A program made the position numbers and the translations under genes. A DNA stretch of 64,000 nt from Novosphingobium sediminicola (GTDB lineage Bacteria > Pseudomonadota > Alphaproteobacteria > Sphingomonadales > Sphingomonadaceae). Within the stretch, counting starts at the first letter, position 1. Each line of letters starts with the position of its first letter. The notes below the pieces were generated by a model that made no database searches, was not told the origin of the DNA, and was given only the letters and a program-made list of their open reading frames with translations. Positions 17,152 through 26,861 of this stretch are shown one piece after another. The stretch covers positions 157,763 through 221,762 of the forward strand of contig NZ_JACIDX010000004.1 of assembly GCF_014196525.1 (NCBI RefSeq), in the 5' to 3' direction.

Positions 17152-17829
17152 TCAGTTGCGGGTGAAATCAGCCTTATATTCGCCGGGAAACATCTGTTTG
17201 AGCGCGGCCACTTTGGGCACATCCCAATAGGCGATATAGGGGTGGGTGGGGTTGAGGACCGCGAAATCCTGATGGTATTTTTCGGCCGGATAGAATTGGC
17301 GCAGGGGTTCGATTTTGCTGGCGATGCGGCCATGCCACAGGCCCGATGCGGCAATCTGGGCCAGATAGGCGCGGGCGGCCTTGTCCTGCTCCGGCCCGAT
17401 GGGGATCAGCGCGCTGCGATATTGCGGGCCGATGTCGGGGCCTTGGCCATTGGCCTGCGTGGGGTCGATGATGACCGAGAAGAAAATGCGCAGCAGCTCG
17501 TCATAGCGCACCTGCGCCGGGTCATAGGTGACGTGCACCGCTTCGGCATGGCCGGTGTTGCCTTGGCCCACATCGTCATAATGCGCGGTATTGGCCGCCC
17601 CGCCGTGATAGCCCGAGACCGCGCTGGTCACGCCCTTCACATGGCTGAACACTGCCTCGACGCCCCAAAAGCAGCCGCCGGCAAACACCGCCTGTTTCAG
17701 GCCGGGCGTTTCCTGCGCCGGGGCGCTGGCCACCGGGGCCGCTATTGTGTGCGTATTGGCCGCATCGGCGTTCTGGCACGCCGCAAGCGCTATTGCGAAA
17801 GGCAGGGCAAAGAGGAAGCCCCGCGCCAT
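17152..17829 (-). CDS. msrA: Peptide-methionine (S)-S-oxide reductase MsrA, lipoprotein-type export
   Basis: A 225-residue MsrA that reduces methionine-S-sulfoxide. The active-site GGCFWGVEAVF follows a leader beginning MARGFLFALPFAIALAAC, where LAAC is a good lipobox, so the enzyme is probably anchored in the periplasm. Family blocks SGYHGG, GHAEAVHV and YHQDF are present. The start at 17829 is preferred over the longer frame to 17874 because it gives a clean signal peptide. It follows the small membrane protein gene with one base between them and precedes zur by 19 bp. With the exported MsrB at 3 kb it suggests envelope methionine repair. Confidence 0.92.
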   Translation of the reverse strand: MARGFLFALPFAIALAACQNADAANTHTIAAPVASAPAQETPGLKQAVFAGGCFWGVEAVFSHVKGVTSAVSGYHGGAANTAHYDDVGQGNTGHAEAVHVTYDPAQVRYDELLRIFFSVIIDPTQANGQGPDIGPQYRSALIPIGPEQDKAARAYLAQIAASGLWHGRIASKIEPLRQFYPAEKYHQDFAVLNPTHPYIAYWDVPKVAALKQMFPGEYKADFTRN

Positions 17830-17830
17830 G

Positions 17831-17983
17831 CTACTGGCTCGCGTGGGCCGGGGCGGCGATCGCCTGCCCCACAAGGCCGGTCAGGCCACCGGGACCGGCG
17901 GACATCACAGCAACAATCAGAGCGCCCCCCAGCGCAAAGCCAATAGCGAAAGAGCGAAACAAATCGCGGTTCAAGAGGCGCAT
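17831..17983 (-). CDS. Small single-helix membrane protein (50 residues)
   Basis: MRLLNRDLFRSFAIGFALGG and a glycine-rich hydrophobic helix make a single-span membrane protein, with a short alanine-rich tail. The stop codon is one base before the msrA start, so the two are cotranscribed and probably translationally coupled. Open frame continues upstream to 18133, but without plausible coding character. I do not recognise the family. A role in membrane anchoring or assembly of the MsrA system is speculative. Confidence 0.6.
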   Translation of the reverse strand: MRLLNRDLFRSFAIGFALGGALIVAVMSAGPGGLTGLVGQAIAAPAHASQ

Positions 17984-18097
17984 CAGAATAGTCCGGGAAA
18001 TTGACTGTCGGTCAGCCAGATGGGGATGATTCCCGATTTGTCTAGACCATCCCACCTGAACCCTGCGCAACACCGCGACCAAATGAGGGCTGTTTGC

Positions 18098-18139
18098 GAC
18101 GAAATGCTGCAACGCAACGGTGCGTTGCAGCATTTCGTC
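18098..18139. terminator. Perfect 19-bp hairpin after purH
   Basis: GACGAAATGCTGCAACGCA (18098-18116) and its exact complement (18121-18139) enclose a 4-nt loop. It starts 11 bp beyond the purH stop on the reverse strand. No T-run follows, so termination by hairpin alone or RNA stabilisation are both possible. Confidence 0.7.
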
Positions 18140-18150
18140 AGATCAAGCTC

Positions 18151-19725
18151 TTAATGGCGGAAATGGCGCATGCCGGTAAAGACCATGGCAAGGCCCGCTT
18201 CATCGGCAGCCTTGATGACTTCATCGTCGCGCATGCTGCCGCCCGGCTGGATCACCATGGTCGCACCCGCTTCCACCGCGGCCAGCAGGCCGTCGGCAAA
18301 GGGGAAGAACGCATCGGAAGCCACCGCGCTGCCCTTGGTGCGCGTTTCGGCAAAACCGTGGGTTTCAGCCGCTTCGGCGGCCTTGGCGGCGGCGATGCGG
18401 CTCGAATCGCGGCGGTTCATCTGGCCGGCGCCGATCCCCGCGGTCACGCCTTCCTTGGCATAGACGATGGCGTTCGACTTCACGTGCTTGGCCACGGTCC
18501 AGGCGAACAGCGCGTCCTGCAATTCCTGCTCGCTGGGCTGGCGCTGGGTCACGACCTTGAGGTCATCAAGGCTGATGGCGCCATTGTCGCGGTTCTGAAC
18601 CAGCAGGCCGCCCGCAATCGGCTTGGCGATCAGGCCGCCGCGCTTCGCATCGGGGATTTCACCGATCAGCAGCAGGCGCAGGTTCTTCTTCTTGGCAAAC
18701 ACCGCCTTGGCGTCGTCATTGGCGTCGGGCGCCACGACCACTTCGGTGAAGATGCCGCTGATCGCCTCGGCGGTCGGGCCGTCGAGCGGGCGATTGACAG
18801 CGATGATGCCGCCAAAGGCCGAAACGCTGTCGCACTTGAACGCCGCCTCATAGGCCTCGACCAGCGTTGCCGCCGTGGCGACGCCGCAGGGGTTGGCATG
18901 CTTGACGATCACCACGGTCGGCTCGGCATCCTTGAATTCGGCCAGCAGTTCGAGCGCGGCGTCGGCGTCGTTGTAATTGTTGTAGCTCAGCTCCTTGCCC
19001 TGCACCTGCACGGCCTGGGCCAGACCCTTTTCCTTGGCGCCATGCGGAATGTAGAGCGCGGCGGCCTGATGCGGGTTTTCGCCATAGCGCAGTTCCGACA
19101 CGCGCGCGCCGGTGATGGCAATGGTTTCAGGGAAAGTCTCGCCCTGATCGACAGTGGCGAACCACTGGCTGATCGCGCCGTCATAGGCGGCGGTCAGCGC
19201 ATAGGCCTTGGCGGCGAACTTGCGGCGCTGGGCCAGCGTGGTTTCGCCATTGGCCACGATGGCATAATCGGCCGGATCGGTGACGATGGCGACGAAATCG
19301 TGGTTCTTGGCCGCGCTGCGCACCATGCTGGGGCCGCCGATGTCGATGTTCTCGATGATCTCTTCGCGCGTGCCGCCCTTCGCCACCGTCTGAACGAAGG
19401 GATAGAGGTTGACCACCACCAGATCGATCGCGCCGATCTCATGCTCGTTCATGCTGGCCACATGCTCGGCATTGTCGCGCACGGCCAGCAGGCCGCCGTG
19501 AACCTTGGGGTGCAGCGTCTTGACGCGGCCGTCCATCATTTCAGGAAAACCCGTCAGCTCGGAAATGTCCTTCACATCCAGCCCGGCATCGCGCAGCGCC
19601 TTGGCCGTGCCGCCGGTCGAAACCAGCTCGACACCCTTGGCGGCCAGCGCCTTGCCCAGATCAACAAGGCCCGTCTTGTCCGAAACAGAGAGCAAAGCCC
19701 GGCGAATGGTGACAGTGTCAGTCAT
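18151..19725 (-). CDS. purH: Bifunctional AICAR formyltransferase/IMP cyclohydrolase
   Basis: A 524-residue PurH catalysing the last two steps of IMP synthesis. The N-terminal IMP cyclohydrolase part starts [20 protein letters not shown] and contains [14 protein letters not shown] and [15 protein letters not shown]. The formyltransferase part has [25 protein letters not shown] and [10 protein letters not shown] near the C-terminus, and ends MRHFRH as usual. Length is normal. A heparinase-family gene and rpe lie directly upstream on the same strand, separated by the palindromic element copy 3, so purH probably has its own promoter between 19726 and 19821. A perfect hairpin follows its stop. 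Confidence 0.97.
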   Translation of the reverse strand: MTDTVTIRRALLSVSDKTGLVDLGKALAAKGVELVSTGGTAKALRDAGLDVKDISELTGFPEMMDGRVKTLHPKVHGGLLAVRDNAEHVASMNEHEIGAIDLVVVNLYPFVQTVAKGGTREEIIENIDIGGPSMVRSAAKNHDFVAIVTDPADYAIVANGETTLAQRRKFAAKAYALTAAYDGAISQWFATVDQGETFPETIAITGARVSELRYGENPHQAAALYIPHGAKEKGLAQAVQVQGKELSYNNYNDADAALELLAEFKDAEPTVVIVKHANPCGVATAATLVEAYEAAFKCDSVSAFGGIIAVNRPLDGPTAEAISGIFTEVVVAPDANDDAKAVFAKKKNLRLLLIGEIPDAKRGGLIAKPIAGGLLVQNRDNGAISLDDLKVVTQRQPSEQELQDALFAWTVAKHVKSNAIVYAKEGVTAGIGAGQMNRRDSSRIAAAKAAEAAETHGFAETRTKGSAVASDAFFPFADGLLAAVEAGATMVIQPGGSMRDDEVIKAADEAGLAMVFTGMRHFRH

Positions 19726-19821
19726 GGGTGGAGTCGTCCTGTGAAGATGCGTGTTTGGCGCGGCCCATAAGGATTTTGGCGGTTTTTGGAAGGGTGAAGG
19801 GGGTTTCAGGGGAAAGAAAAT

Positions 19822-20042
19822 GCGAGGGACTCGTCCCTCGCGCTCCCGTTAATGTCTTCGTTGCGCCACGGGTTCGGCGGCAAGTGTCGGACGCGGCGTT
19901 GGAATTTTGAAAGCCTGCGGCGTCTTTAGCCCAACCTAGCCGCGCCGCAGGCTTTGAATTTATCATCCGCAACGCCGCGATCTTGCCACCACCCCATTAA
20001 CGGGATTGCAAAGGGACCGAGTCCCTTTGCCCGCCGGAGGCA
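19822..20042. repeat. Intergenic palindromic element, copy 3 (type B left arm)
   Basis: A 221-bp copy. The right arm (19998-20042) matches the right arms of the other copies. The left arm (19822-19851) is the shorter variant GCGAGGG ... CCCTCGC followed by GCTCCCGTTA. The inner stem is at 19912-19922 and 19943-19953, and the core TCGGACGCGGCGTTGG starts at 19887. The right end is 4 bp from the stop of the leftward heparinase-like gene. The left end is 96 bp upstream of purH. Confidence 0.9.
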
Positions 20043-20046
20043 TAAC

Positions 20047-21921
20047 TCACCCCATCTTCTTCAAAATCCACGAGAAGCTCCCGCCACCGCGCGACACCAT
20101 GCCCTGAATCACCAATTGCTGTACCGGCACCGGCCGCCCCTGCCCATCGGCCCAGATCGATTCCTCGATGGCGATTTCGCCCCCGCCGCTGCGGAATTGC
20201 CAATAGGAGCCGTCGGGCAGCGCCATGCCCACGCCCTGCTTGTCGTCGGACAGGCCGACCTCGATGCCGGGGCCGAGGTGGAACCGCAGCGCATAGGAGA
20301 CCATGCCGCGCTTGCCCTTGCGCCCGGTGGGGACGAGCAGATCCTCGCCGCGCAATTCGGTGCCATCGTCGCGCAGGATCAGGATGCGGCGATGCGTCAG
20401 GCCATAGCGCCCGGCATAGCCATCGTGGCTGGCCTCCAGCCGCGTCGCGCCCCATGTACGCCCCGACGATCCGTTGCGTTCGCCCTCAATGCTGCGGCGG
20501 TCCACCTCAACCTCGGCCACGCCGGAGCCAAGCCCGCCGTTGATCAGCACCGCGGTCGAATTGGCATCGTCGAGAACCAGCGTCGAATGCGCCGCCGTGG
20601 CGCGCAGCCCCTGATCCAGCCGCACCGGCATCAGGCCGCCCGCCGCCGCGCCGCCGCCGCAATTGATGATCACGCGCTGTCCGGCATGGCTCAATTCAAA
20701 CGCCAGCGTCGAGGCGCAGCCATTGCGTGCGTGACGCGTCAACGGCGGGGGCGCGGCGTCGAACTGCATCACGCTCTTGCCCGCCACCACGCGCTGATAG
20801 CCCCATTGGCGCACCTCGCGCAGGGGCCGCGTGCGCACGCCCGTGGCCGCGATCAGCGAGGAAACGTCAGAGGCCGACACCGCCCATCCGCCCTGCCAAC
20901 TGCCCAAGGCGCCATCGCCATGCGTCAGCGCCAGCAAGGGCGGCACCATCAGCGAAAGGATCGATTCGAGCGCGGCGGGCGGTTCGCGCCGCGTCGCGCG
21001 ATAGCAGGCGATCAATTGCACCAGGAGCGCAATCGCCTCCATCTGGCCCAGCGGGCTGCGCGCCATGCAGCCGCCGTCATCGCCCAGCAATTCGCCCAGC
21101 GAGGCGATCAGCCCAGCCTCGCCATAAAGCCTGCGCGGGCGGCCATCGGGCAACAGCAGCCCGGCCGCGACAATGGCGCACCAGCCCGCCACCTGCGCCA
21201 GCGTGTCCTCGCCCTTGGCCACATGGCGGTCCAGCCAGCGCGCATGATCGGCCATCGCCCCCAGCGTCTGCACCCGCAGCGTCTTGTCGTCGCCCGAAAG
21301 CAGCAGCGGCGCATGGACCAGCCAGCCCAGCAGCCGCGCGCCCGTATAGGCCACCGTCCACGCCGGGCCTTTGCCGGGGCGCGAGGGCGGCTTGGGATTG
21401 GCCATCAGCCAGGCGGCCAAAATCCGCTCGGCCACCGGCGAGACCTGTTCGCGCGGCCCCGCCGCCTCCAGATCGGCCATCCAGTGAAACCCGTGGACCA
21501 TGCGTTCGAGCGGAGGCACCAACCGGCCCGCGCCCGCCAGATCAAGCTGAGCAATCGGCTGTTTCAGCCCGTGGACCAAAAAGTGCCCGGAGCGCAGCGC
21601 CGCGCCCGCTGCCTTGTCGCCCGCCAGCGGGTTCGTGACCGTGGCCAGCAATTTGGGCCGCGCGGGCTTGCGAAACGGCGCCGTCAGCACTTGGCCCGGC
21701 ACGCCGATGCGATAGGCCAGTCGGATCAGCCTTTCGCCCGCGCCCAGCGAAGGCGGCGTAAAATCGGCCAGCGCCAGCGCGCGGCCCGGTTCGACCACCT
21801 GCGCTGATGCCTCGTTGGTTTCGACGCTTTCGCCTTCGTCCAGCGTCGGTAATGGGATAGCCTGCCCCTTGCCCTTCCCCGCCTTGCGGGGCTTGCCCTG
21901 TGCAGACATATCCAGGTTCAT
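20047..21921 (-). CDS. Heparinase II/III family protein
   Basis: A 624-residue protein with the two-part layout of heparinase II/III-like polysaccharide lyases. An alpha-helical toroid region (about residues 60-370, including the LVPPLERMVHGFHWMADL area) is followed by a beta-sandwich part (GGLGSGVAEVEVDRRSIEG and ASHDGYAGRYGLTHRRILIL). The N-terminus is basic, and no Sec signal peptide is obvious, so the protein may be cytoplasmic. The substrate is unknown and uronic-acid polysaccharide is only a family guess. It starts 3 bp after rpe and ends beside the palindromic element in front of purH. Confidence 0.85.
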   Translation of the reverse strand: MNLDMSAQGKPRKAGKGKGQAIPLPTLDEGESVETNEASAQVVEPGRALALADFTPPSLGAGERLIRLAYRIGVPGQVLTAPFRKPARPKLLATVTNPLAGDKAAGAALRSGHFLVHGLKQPIAQLDLAGAGRLVPPLERMVHGFHWMADLEAAGPREQVSPVAERILAAWLMANPKPPSRPGKGPAWTVAYTGARLLGWLVHAPLLLSGDDKTLRVQTLGAMADHARWLDRHVAKGEDTLAQVAGWCAIVAAGLLLPDGRPRRLYGEAGLIASLGELLGDDGGCMARSPLGQMEAIALLVQLIACYRATRREPPAALESILSLMVPPLLALTHGDGALGSWQGGWAVSASDVSSLIAATGVRTRPLREVRQWGYQRVVAGKSVMQFDAAPPPLTRHARNGCASTLAFELSHAGQRVIINCGGGAAAGGLMPVRLDQGLRATAAHSTLVLDDANSTAVLINGGLGSGVAEVEVDRRSIEGERNGSSGRTWGATRLEASHDGYAGRYGLTHRRILILRDDGTELRGEDLLVPTGRKGKRGMVSYALRFHLGPGIEVGLSDDKQGVGMALPDGSYWQFRSGGGEIAIEESIWADGQGRPVPVQQLVIQGMVSRGGGSFSWILKKMG

Positions 21922-21924
21922 GGT

Positions 21925-22587
21925 TCAGCCCAATCCTTTGAGCGCCGCGATATTCGCGGCATAGTGATCCGGCCCGCCCCGGAATGTGGCCGTGCCCGCC
22001 ACCAGAGCATTGGCCCCGGCCGAAATGGCCAGCGGCGCGGTAGTGGTGTCGATGCCGCCATCCACCTCCAAATGGATCTCGCGCCCGGTCTTGTCGATCA
22101 TCTTGCGGATCGCCTCGATCTTGCGCAACTGGCTGGAAATGAACTTCTGCCCGCCAAAGCCGGGGTTGACGCTCATCACCAGCACCAGATCGATGTCATC
22201 GATCAGATAATCCAGCATCTTGGCAGGCGTGGCCGGGTTGAGCGAGACGCCCGCCTTGCACCCTGTGGCATGGATCGCCTGCACCGTGCGGTGGCTGTGG
22301 GGCCCGGCCTCGGGGTGGAAGGTGATGATGTCGGCGCCCGCATCGGCAAAGGCCTGAATATACGGATCGACCGGCTGGATCATCAGATGGACGTCGAAGA
22401 TCTTCTTCGTATGGGGGCGCAGCGCCTTGACCACCATCGGCCCGATGGTGATGTTGGGCACGAAATGGCCGTCCATAACGTCGACATGGATCCAGTCGGC
22501 ACCGGCCGCGTCAATCGCGCGCACTTCCTCGCCCAGCCGAGAAAAATCGGCGGAAAGGATCGAAGGGGCAATCAGAGGCAAGCTCAT
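21925..22587 (-). CDS. rpe: Ribulose-phosphate 3-epimerase
   Basis: A 220-residue TIM-barrel epimerase interconverting ribulose 5-phosphate and xylulose 5-phosphate. It starts [15 protein letters not shown] and shows the metal/catalytic blocks [35 protein letters not shown] and the C-terminal EVDGGI and [11 protein letters not shown]. The open frame runs to 22668, but the ATG at 22587 gives the standard N-terminus. It heads the rpe-heparinase unit with only 3 bp between them. The promoter must lie in the 450-bp region shared with the divergent GGDEF/EAL gene. Confidence 0.96.
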   Translation of the reverse strand: MSLPLIAPSILSADFSRLGEEVRAIDAAGADWIHVDVMDGHFVPNITIGPMVVKALRPHTKKIFDVHLMIQPVDPYIQAFADAGADIITFHPEAGPHSHRTVQAIHATGCKAGVSLNPATPAKMLDYLIDDIDLVLVMSVNPGFGGQKFISSQLRKIEAIRKMIDKTGREIHLEVDGGIDTTTAPLAISAGANALVAGTATFRGGPDHYAANIAALKGLG

Positions 22588-23039
22588 CACACCAGTTCCA
22601 CACAAGTTGATGCGGCGATAAACGCCATGATTCGCGCGGTCACAAGCACGTACTTCTCCATTTTCCACACACTTATCGCCGCCGGGCGGCTTGGTGCAGG
22701 CAAAAGCTGCGGATTTATGCGCCTTTGCGGCGCGTCAAGCCTCCGTTATTCCCGGCAAAGCGACATAAACCAGACCCGCCTGCAGTTTTCTGGGGAAAAA
22801 CCGCTAGCCCCGCCATCGGGCATAGGCGCCAAGCCGGTCATTCAGGCGCCCCGCACACCACCGTGTTGGTGAAGACTCCGTTAGCCAAAACTAGGGCTAA
22901 TGACCTGTTGCCGCCCAAAACCTTCCGCAAGGCCCGGCGCGTAAACGTCAACCATGATCGAAGTTCGCCGGGGATCAGGATAGGCTGAAAGACCCCGATT
23001 GCAACAAAGCGCTGGCGAGCCGCATGGGTGGGAACAGGA
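22588..23039. other. 452-bp divergent promoter region
   Basis: This separates rpe (leftward) from the GGDEF/EAL gene (rightward). I see no convincing coding frame. A short dyad TTAGCC (22881-22886) and GGCTAA (22895-22900) with an 8-bp spacer could be an operator. The base composition is less GC-rich near 22630-22680 (TTTTCCACACACTTATCG), where the rpe promoter may lie. Confidence 0.5.
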
Positions 23040-25043
23040 ATGGACAGCAAAAGCTCGCCGCAGGACGCCCAGCGCAAAGGGTTGCTGCGCCCCATCAGCG
23101 GATTGCTGGTGGGCACGTTATTGTTGCTGGCCATCGCCGCGCAGGTCACCCTTTCCAAGATCAACCTGAGCGCCCATCGTTTCAGCGAGGATATCATCGC
23201 CAGAAGCTGGGATCATGACGTGGAGATCTGGCAGGAGACCGTCCGCGCTCTGGCCCATCAGGAACAGGCCCGCGCACGCCTTGCCGCCAATGACACGCGC
23301 TGGATCGACGAGGCGATACTCGCCCCGATGCGCGCGGTCACCGGGTCACGCTCGGTCCGGCTGGTCCCTGCGCGCGGGGAGGATGGGATGGCGGGCCTGT
23401 GGGTTATCGAGGGTCAGGCAAAGCTCAACCTGCCCTTGGTGCTTTCGGGCGTCGGCCCCTATATGATTCAGGCCACGCTTGATGAGGGCATGGTCACCAG
23501 CTTCAGCGCCCAGCATGGCCAGAACGCGGCCATTCTTCAGCTGGGGGGCAAGCTGCCGCCCAATCACATGGTCCTGCCGCTGCGCAATCCCAAAGGGGGC
23601 GCGGTGGCGGTGCTGGCATGGCCCGCGCTCGATCCTTACAGCGCGGTGCGTTTCGACCTGCCGATTGCGCTGCTGGCGCTGTTCGGGCTGTTGGCGGCGG
23701 CGGCATGGTTCTTTATGCGGCGCAGCAACACCATCGCCAGCGACCTGATCGCCAGCGAGGCGCGCGCGCGCCATCTGGCCTTTCACGACACGCTGACCGG
23801 ATTGCCCAACCGAGCCATGATGTTTGACCGGCTGGGCCAGAGTCTGGCCATGTCGCGGCGTTATGCCGGGGAAATGGCGGTCCATTGCCTCGATCTGGAC
23901 CGGTTCAAGGAGGTCAATGACACGCTGGGCCATCATGCGGGCGATGAATTGATCCAGCAGGTGGGCCGCCGCCTGAGCGAATTGTGCCGCGATTCCGACA
24001 CGGTGGCGCGACTGGGCGGCGATGAATTCGTGATCCTGCAACCCGAGGCCGACGGCACGGGCGCCTCTCATCTGGCCCAGCGCGTGCTCAAACTGTTTGA
24101 AACGCCCTTTGAACTGGAAGCGGGCGTGGTCGAGGTGGGGGTTTCCATCGGCGTCACGCTGGTCTCCAATCCCGAAATCGAACCGGCCGAGGCGCTGCGT
24201 CAGGCCGATCTGGCGCTGTATGGTTCCAAGGAAAACGGGCGCAACCGCGTCACCTTTTTCGAACCCGACATGGATGCCGCGCTGCGCATGCGGCGCAATC
24301 TGGAAAGCGATCTGCGCAAGGCGCTGGCCGACGGCAGCCTGACCATGGTCTATCAGCCCCAGATGAACGGGCGCGGGTCGATCGACGCGATGGAGGCGCT
24401 GGTGCGCTGGAATCATCCCGAACGCGGCAGCATCGCCCCCTCGATCTTTGTGCCCTTGTGCGAGGAAAGCGGGCTGATCCTCGATCTGGGCGAATTCGTG
24501 TTCCGCCGCGTGTTTCAGGAAACCGCCGGTTGGGGCGACATTCGCGTGGCGATCAATGTCTCGGCGCTGCAATTGCGCTCGCCCATGTTCATGGCCACGC
24601 TGACGCGGCTGGTGGCCGAATTCCGGGTCAATCCCGAACGCTATGAAATCGAGATCACCGAAACCGCCCTGCTGGGCGACGATGGCATCACGCGCGACAA
24701 TATCACCATGCTCAAACAGGAAGGCTTTTCCATCGCGCTGGACGATTTCGGCACCGGCTATTCCAGCCTCAATTCGCTCAAGCGCTTCTCGGTGGACAAG
24801 ATCAAGATCGACCGCAGCTTCGTTCATAATCTGGAGGCCAATGACGAGGCCGAAGGGCTGGTCGACGCCATCGTCAAGCTGGGCCGCGCGCTGAAACTGG
24901 ACGTGGTGGCCGAGGGCGTGGAAACCGAGCATCAGCGCGAACGTCTGGCCGCCTGCGGCTGCAACACGTTTCAGGGCTTCCTCGTTTCGCGCCCGGTGCC
25001 CGCCGAGGAGCTGGACGGACTGTTTTCCGGCCATAATCCGTAA
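23040..25043 (+). CDS. Membrane GGDEF/EAL protein (c-di-GMP synthesis and hydrolysis)
   Basis: A protein of 667 residues. Two membrane helices (about 14-38 and 203-225) enclose a periplasmic sensor region of unknown type. The GGDEF domain has the intact active site GGDEF (326-330) preceded five residues upstream by an RDSD inhibitory I-site. The EAL domain has EALVRWNHP, NVSALQL, EITETALL, DDFGTGYSS, KIDRSF and VAEGVE, so all main metal and catalytic residues look present. Both activities are therefore possible. An alternative GTG start lies 4 codons upstream at 23028. The stop is 30 bp before a TadG-like gene, suggesting c-di-GMP control linked to pilus or adhesion proteins. Confidence 0.93.
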   Translation: MDSKSSPQDAQRKGLLRPISGLLVGTLLLLAIAAQVTLSKINLSAHRFSEDIIARSWDHDVEIWQETVRALAHQEQARARLAANDTRWIDEAILAPMRAVTGSRSVRLVPARGEDGMAGLWVIEGQAKLNLPLVLSGVGPYMIQATLDEGMVTSFSAQHGQNAAILQLGGKLPPNHMVLPLRNPKGGAVAVLAWPALDPYSAVRFDLPIALLALFGLLAAAAWFFMRRSNTIASDLIASEARARHLAFHDTLTGLPNRAMMFDRLGQSLAMSRRYAGEMAVHCLDLDRFKEVNDTLGHHAGDELIQQVGRRLSELCRDSDTVARLGGDEFVILQPEADGTGASHLAQRVLKLFETPFELEAGVVEVGVSIGVTLVSNPEIEPAEALRQADLALYGSKENGRNRVTFFEPDMDAALRMRRNLESDLRKALADGSLTMVYQPQMNGRGSIDAMEALVRWNHPERGSIAPSIFVPLCEESGLILDLGEFVFRRVFQETAGWGDIRVAINVSALQLRSPMFMATLTRLVAEFRVNPERYEIEITETALLGDDGITRDNITMLKQEGFSIALDDFGTGYSSLNSLKRFSVDKIKIDRSFVHNLEANDEAEGLVDAIVKLGRALKLDVVAEGVETEHQRERLAACGCNTFQGFLVSRPVPAEELDGLFSGHNP

Positions 25044-25073
25044 GAGCCCGGATGGGCGCTTGGCCAAAGGCAA

Positions 25074-26861
25074 ATGTTTGCACGCCATAATGGCATGGTG
25101 AAACACGGCCCTTTCCTGTCACGCCTGATCGCCAACCGGCGGGGCAATGCCCTGCCGATGCTGGCGCTGATCCTGTCGTTGCTGATGGCCTTTGTCGGCT
25201 GCGCGGTGGACGGGGCGCGGATGTATATGGTCAATGCGCGGCTGCAACAGGCCTGCGATGCCGGGGTTCTGGCCGGGCGCAAGGCGATGACCGACACCAC
25301 CACCGGCAACACCACGCTGGATGCGACCGCCACGGCGGCGGCCAACGCCTTTTTCGCCAACAATATCCGCACCGGCTGGTACGGCATCACCGCGCTCAGC
25401 TTTACCCCCGCCAAGACCACCGACGCCCAGGTGAGCGCGCGGGCCAGCGCGACCATGCCCATGACGCTGATGCGCGTGTTCGGCTACAGCTCGACCACGC
25501 TCAACGCCGTGTGTCAGGCCACTTATCAGATCAGCGACACCGATGTGATCTTTGTGCTGGACACCACCGGCTCGATGGCCTGCCTGCCATCGGACGACAC
25601 CAACACCTGCAACAATTACGTCAATTCGGTCACGGCCACGGCCTATACGCGCCCCGCCGACGGCACCGGCAGCGGCAACACCAGCACCGCCGGATACCCC
25701 GGATCGACCGCCTATTACGTGCCGGAAAAATCAGGATCGCGCATCAGCGCGCTGCGCACCGCCGTGCTGTCTTTCTATGACACGATGGCCGCCTCGATCG
25801 ATGTCAACACGCGGGTGCGCTATGGCTTTGTCACCTATACGTCCACGGTCAATTCGGGCCGCGCGATCATGGATATCAACCCGGCCTATATGGTGGGCGG
25901 GGTCGGCAATGTGAACACAAGCTGGAATTATCAGACCCGTGTGCTGACCGGCACGGGGTTTTCCTTCTCTTGCTTCTGCACCCTGCCAAACTGGCAATAC
26001 AAGCAGAGCCCGCAATTGCTGACCACCTATGTCACCGGCGCGCCCACGGTCGATACCACCAAATTCGTCAACACCACCGACACATGGGACGGGTGCATCG
26101 AGGAAGCCTATACCACGCCCGGCGTCACCAGCTTTTCCACCGGCAGCCTGCCCAATGACCTGAACCCCGACCTGAAACCGGGCACCGACATCCGCACGCA
26201 GTGGAAGCCGATGTGGACCGCCGTCACCTATGCCCGCAACAATTACACCAGCACCGCCGCGGCCACATCGAGCGGCGACACCAGCAACAGCCCCAATCTC
26301 GATCAGGCCGCCTATTACAAGGCCGGCTATATCAGTTGCGGCAAGCCCGTCTCGCGTCTGGCCGTGCTGACGCGCACGCAGGTGTCCAATTACGTCAACG
26401 CCACCGACTTTCGCGCGATGGGCGGCACCTATCACGATATCGGCATGATCTGGGGCACGCGGCTGGTTTCGCCCGACGGCATCTTTGCCGCCGACACCGC
26501 CGCCGCCACGGGCCGCGATGCGCCCAAGCGGATCATCGTCTTTCTGACCGATGGCGACATGTCGCCCAGCCAGAATGTCTATGGCGCATACGGCGTGGAA
26601 TATTACGACCAGCGCGTGTCGGGCGGCGATCTGGGTAATCTGAAGACTTACCACAATGCCCGTTTCCTTGCCTCTTGCGCTGCGGCCAAGGCCAAGAACA
26701 TCAGCGTGTGGACGGTCGCGCTGGGCATGAGCAGCACCACTGAACTGACCCAATGCGCGACCTCGCCCTCGCAGGCGCTCTCGACCACATCGGGATCGGG
26801 ACTTTCCGCGCAATTCGCCACCATCGCCAGCAAGATCGCCAAGCTGAGGATTTCGAAATGA
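25074..26861 (+). CDS. TadG-like protein with von Willebrand A domain
   Basis: A 595-residue protein with the N-terminal Tad/TadG membrane motif (RRGNALPMLALILSLLMAFV then GCAVDGARMYMVNARLQQA). A VWA domain begins DVIFVLDTTGSMACLP, whose DxTGS is an intact MIDAS metal site, and returns with IIVFLTDGDMSPSQNVYG. A long Thr/Ser/Gly-rich stretch with several cysteines interrupts the VWA fold, so surface display with disulfides is plausible. The next gene starts at its stop (ATGA overlap). TadG proteins are pseudopilin-like parts of Flp/Tad systems, but no other tad genes (ATPase, secretin, prepilin peptidase) are in this window. Confidence 0.88.
   Translation: MFARHNGMVKHGPFLSRLIANRRGNALPMLALILSLLMAFVGCAVDGARMYMVNARLQQACDAGVLAGRKAMTDTTTGNTTLDATATAAANAFFANNIRTGWYGITALSFTPAKTTDAQVSARASATMPMTLMRVFGYSSTTLNAVCQATYQISDTDVIFVLDTTGSMACLPSDDTNTCNNYVNSVTATAYTRPADGTGSGNTSTAGYPGSTAYYVPEKSGSRISALRTAVLSFYDTMAASIDVNTRVRYGFVTYTSTVNSGRAIMDINPAYMVGGVGNVNTSWNYQTRVLTGTGFSFSCFCTLPNWQYKQSPQLLTTYVTGAPTVDTTKFVNTTDTWDGCIEEAYTTPGVTSFSTGSLPNDLNPDLKPGTDIRTQWKPMWTAVTYARNNYTSTAAATSSGDTSNSPNLDQAAYYKAGYISCGKPVSRLAVLTRTQVSNYVNATDFRAMGGTYHDIGMIWGTRLVSPDGIFAADTAAATGRDAPKRIIVFLTDGDMSPSQNVYGAYGVEYYDQRVSGGDLGNLKTYHNARFLASCAAAKAKNISVWTVALGMSSTTELTQCATSPSQALSTTSGSGLSAQFATIASKIAKLRISK

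Noticed and set aside
18094..21807. Long rightward frames opposite purH and the heparinase-like gene
   Set aside because: They are antisense to clear genes, with low-complexity Arg/His/Gln composition and no recognisable domain.
22588..23027. A replication origin or DnaA-box cluster near 22660 (TTTTCCACACACTTATC)
   Set aside because: Only one weak partial match is present and there is no cluster, AT-rich unwinding region or dnaA/dnaN nearby.
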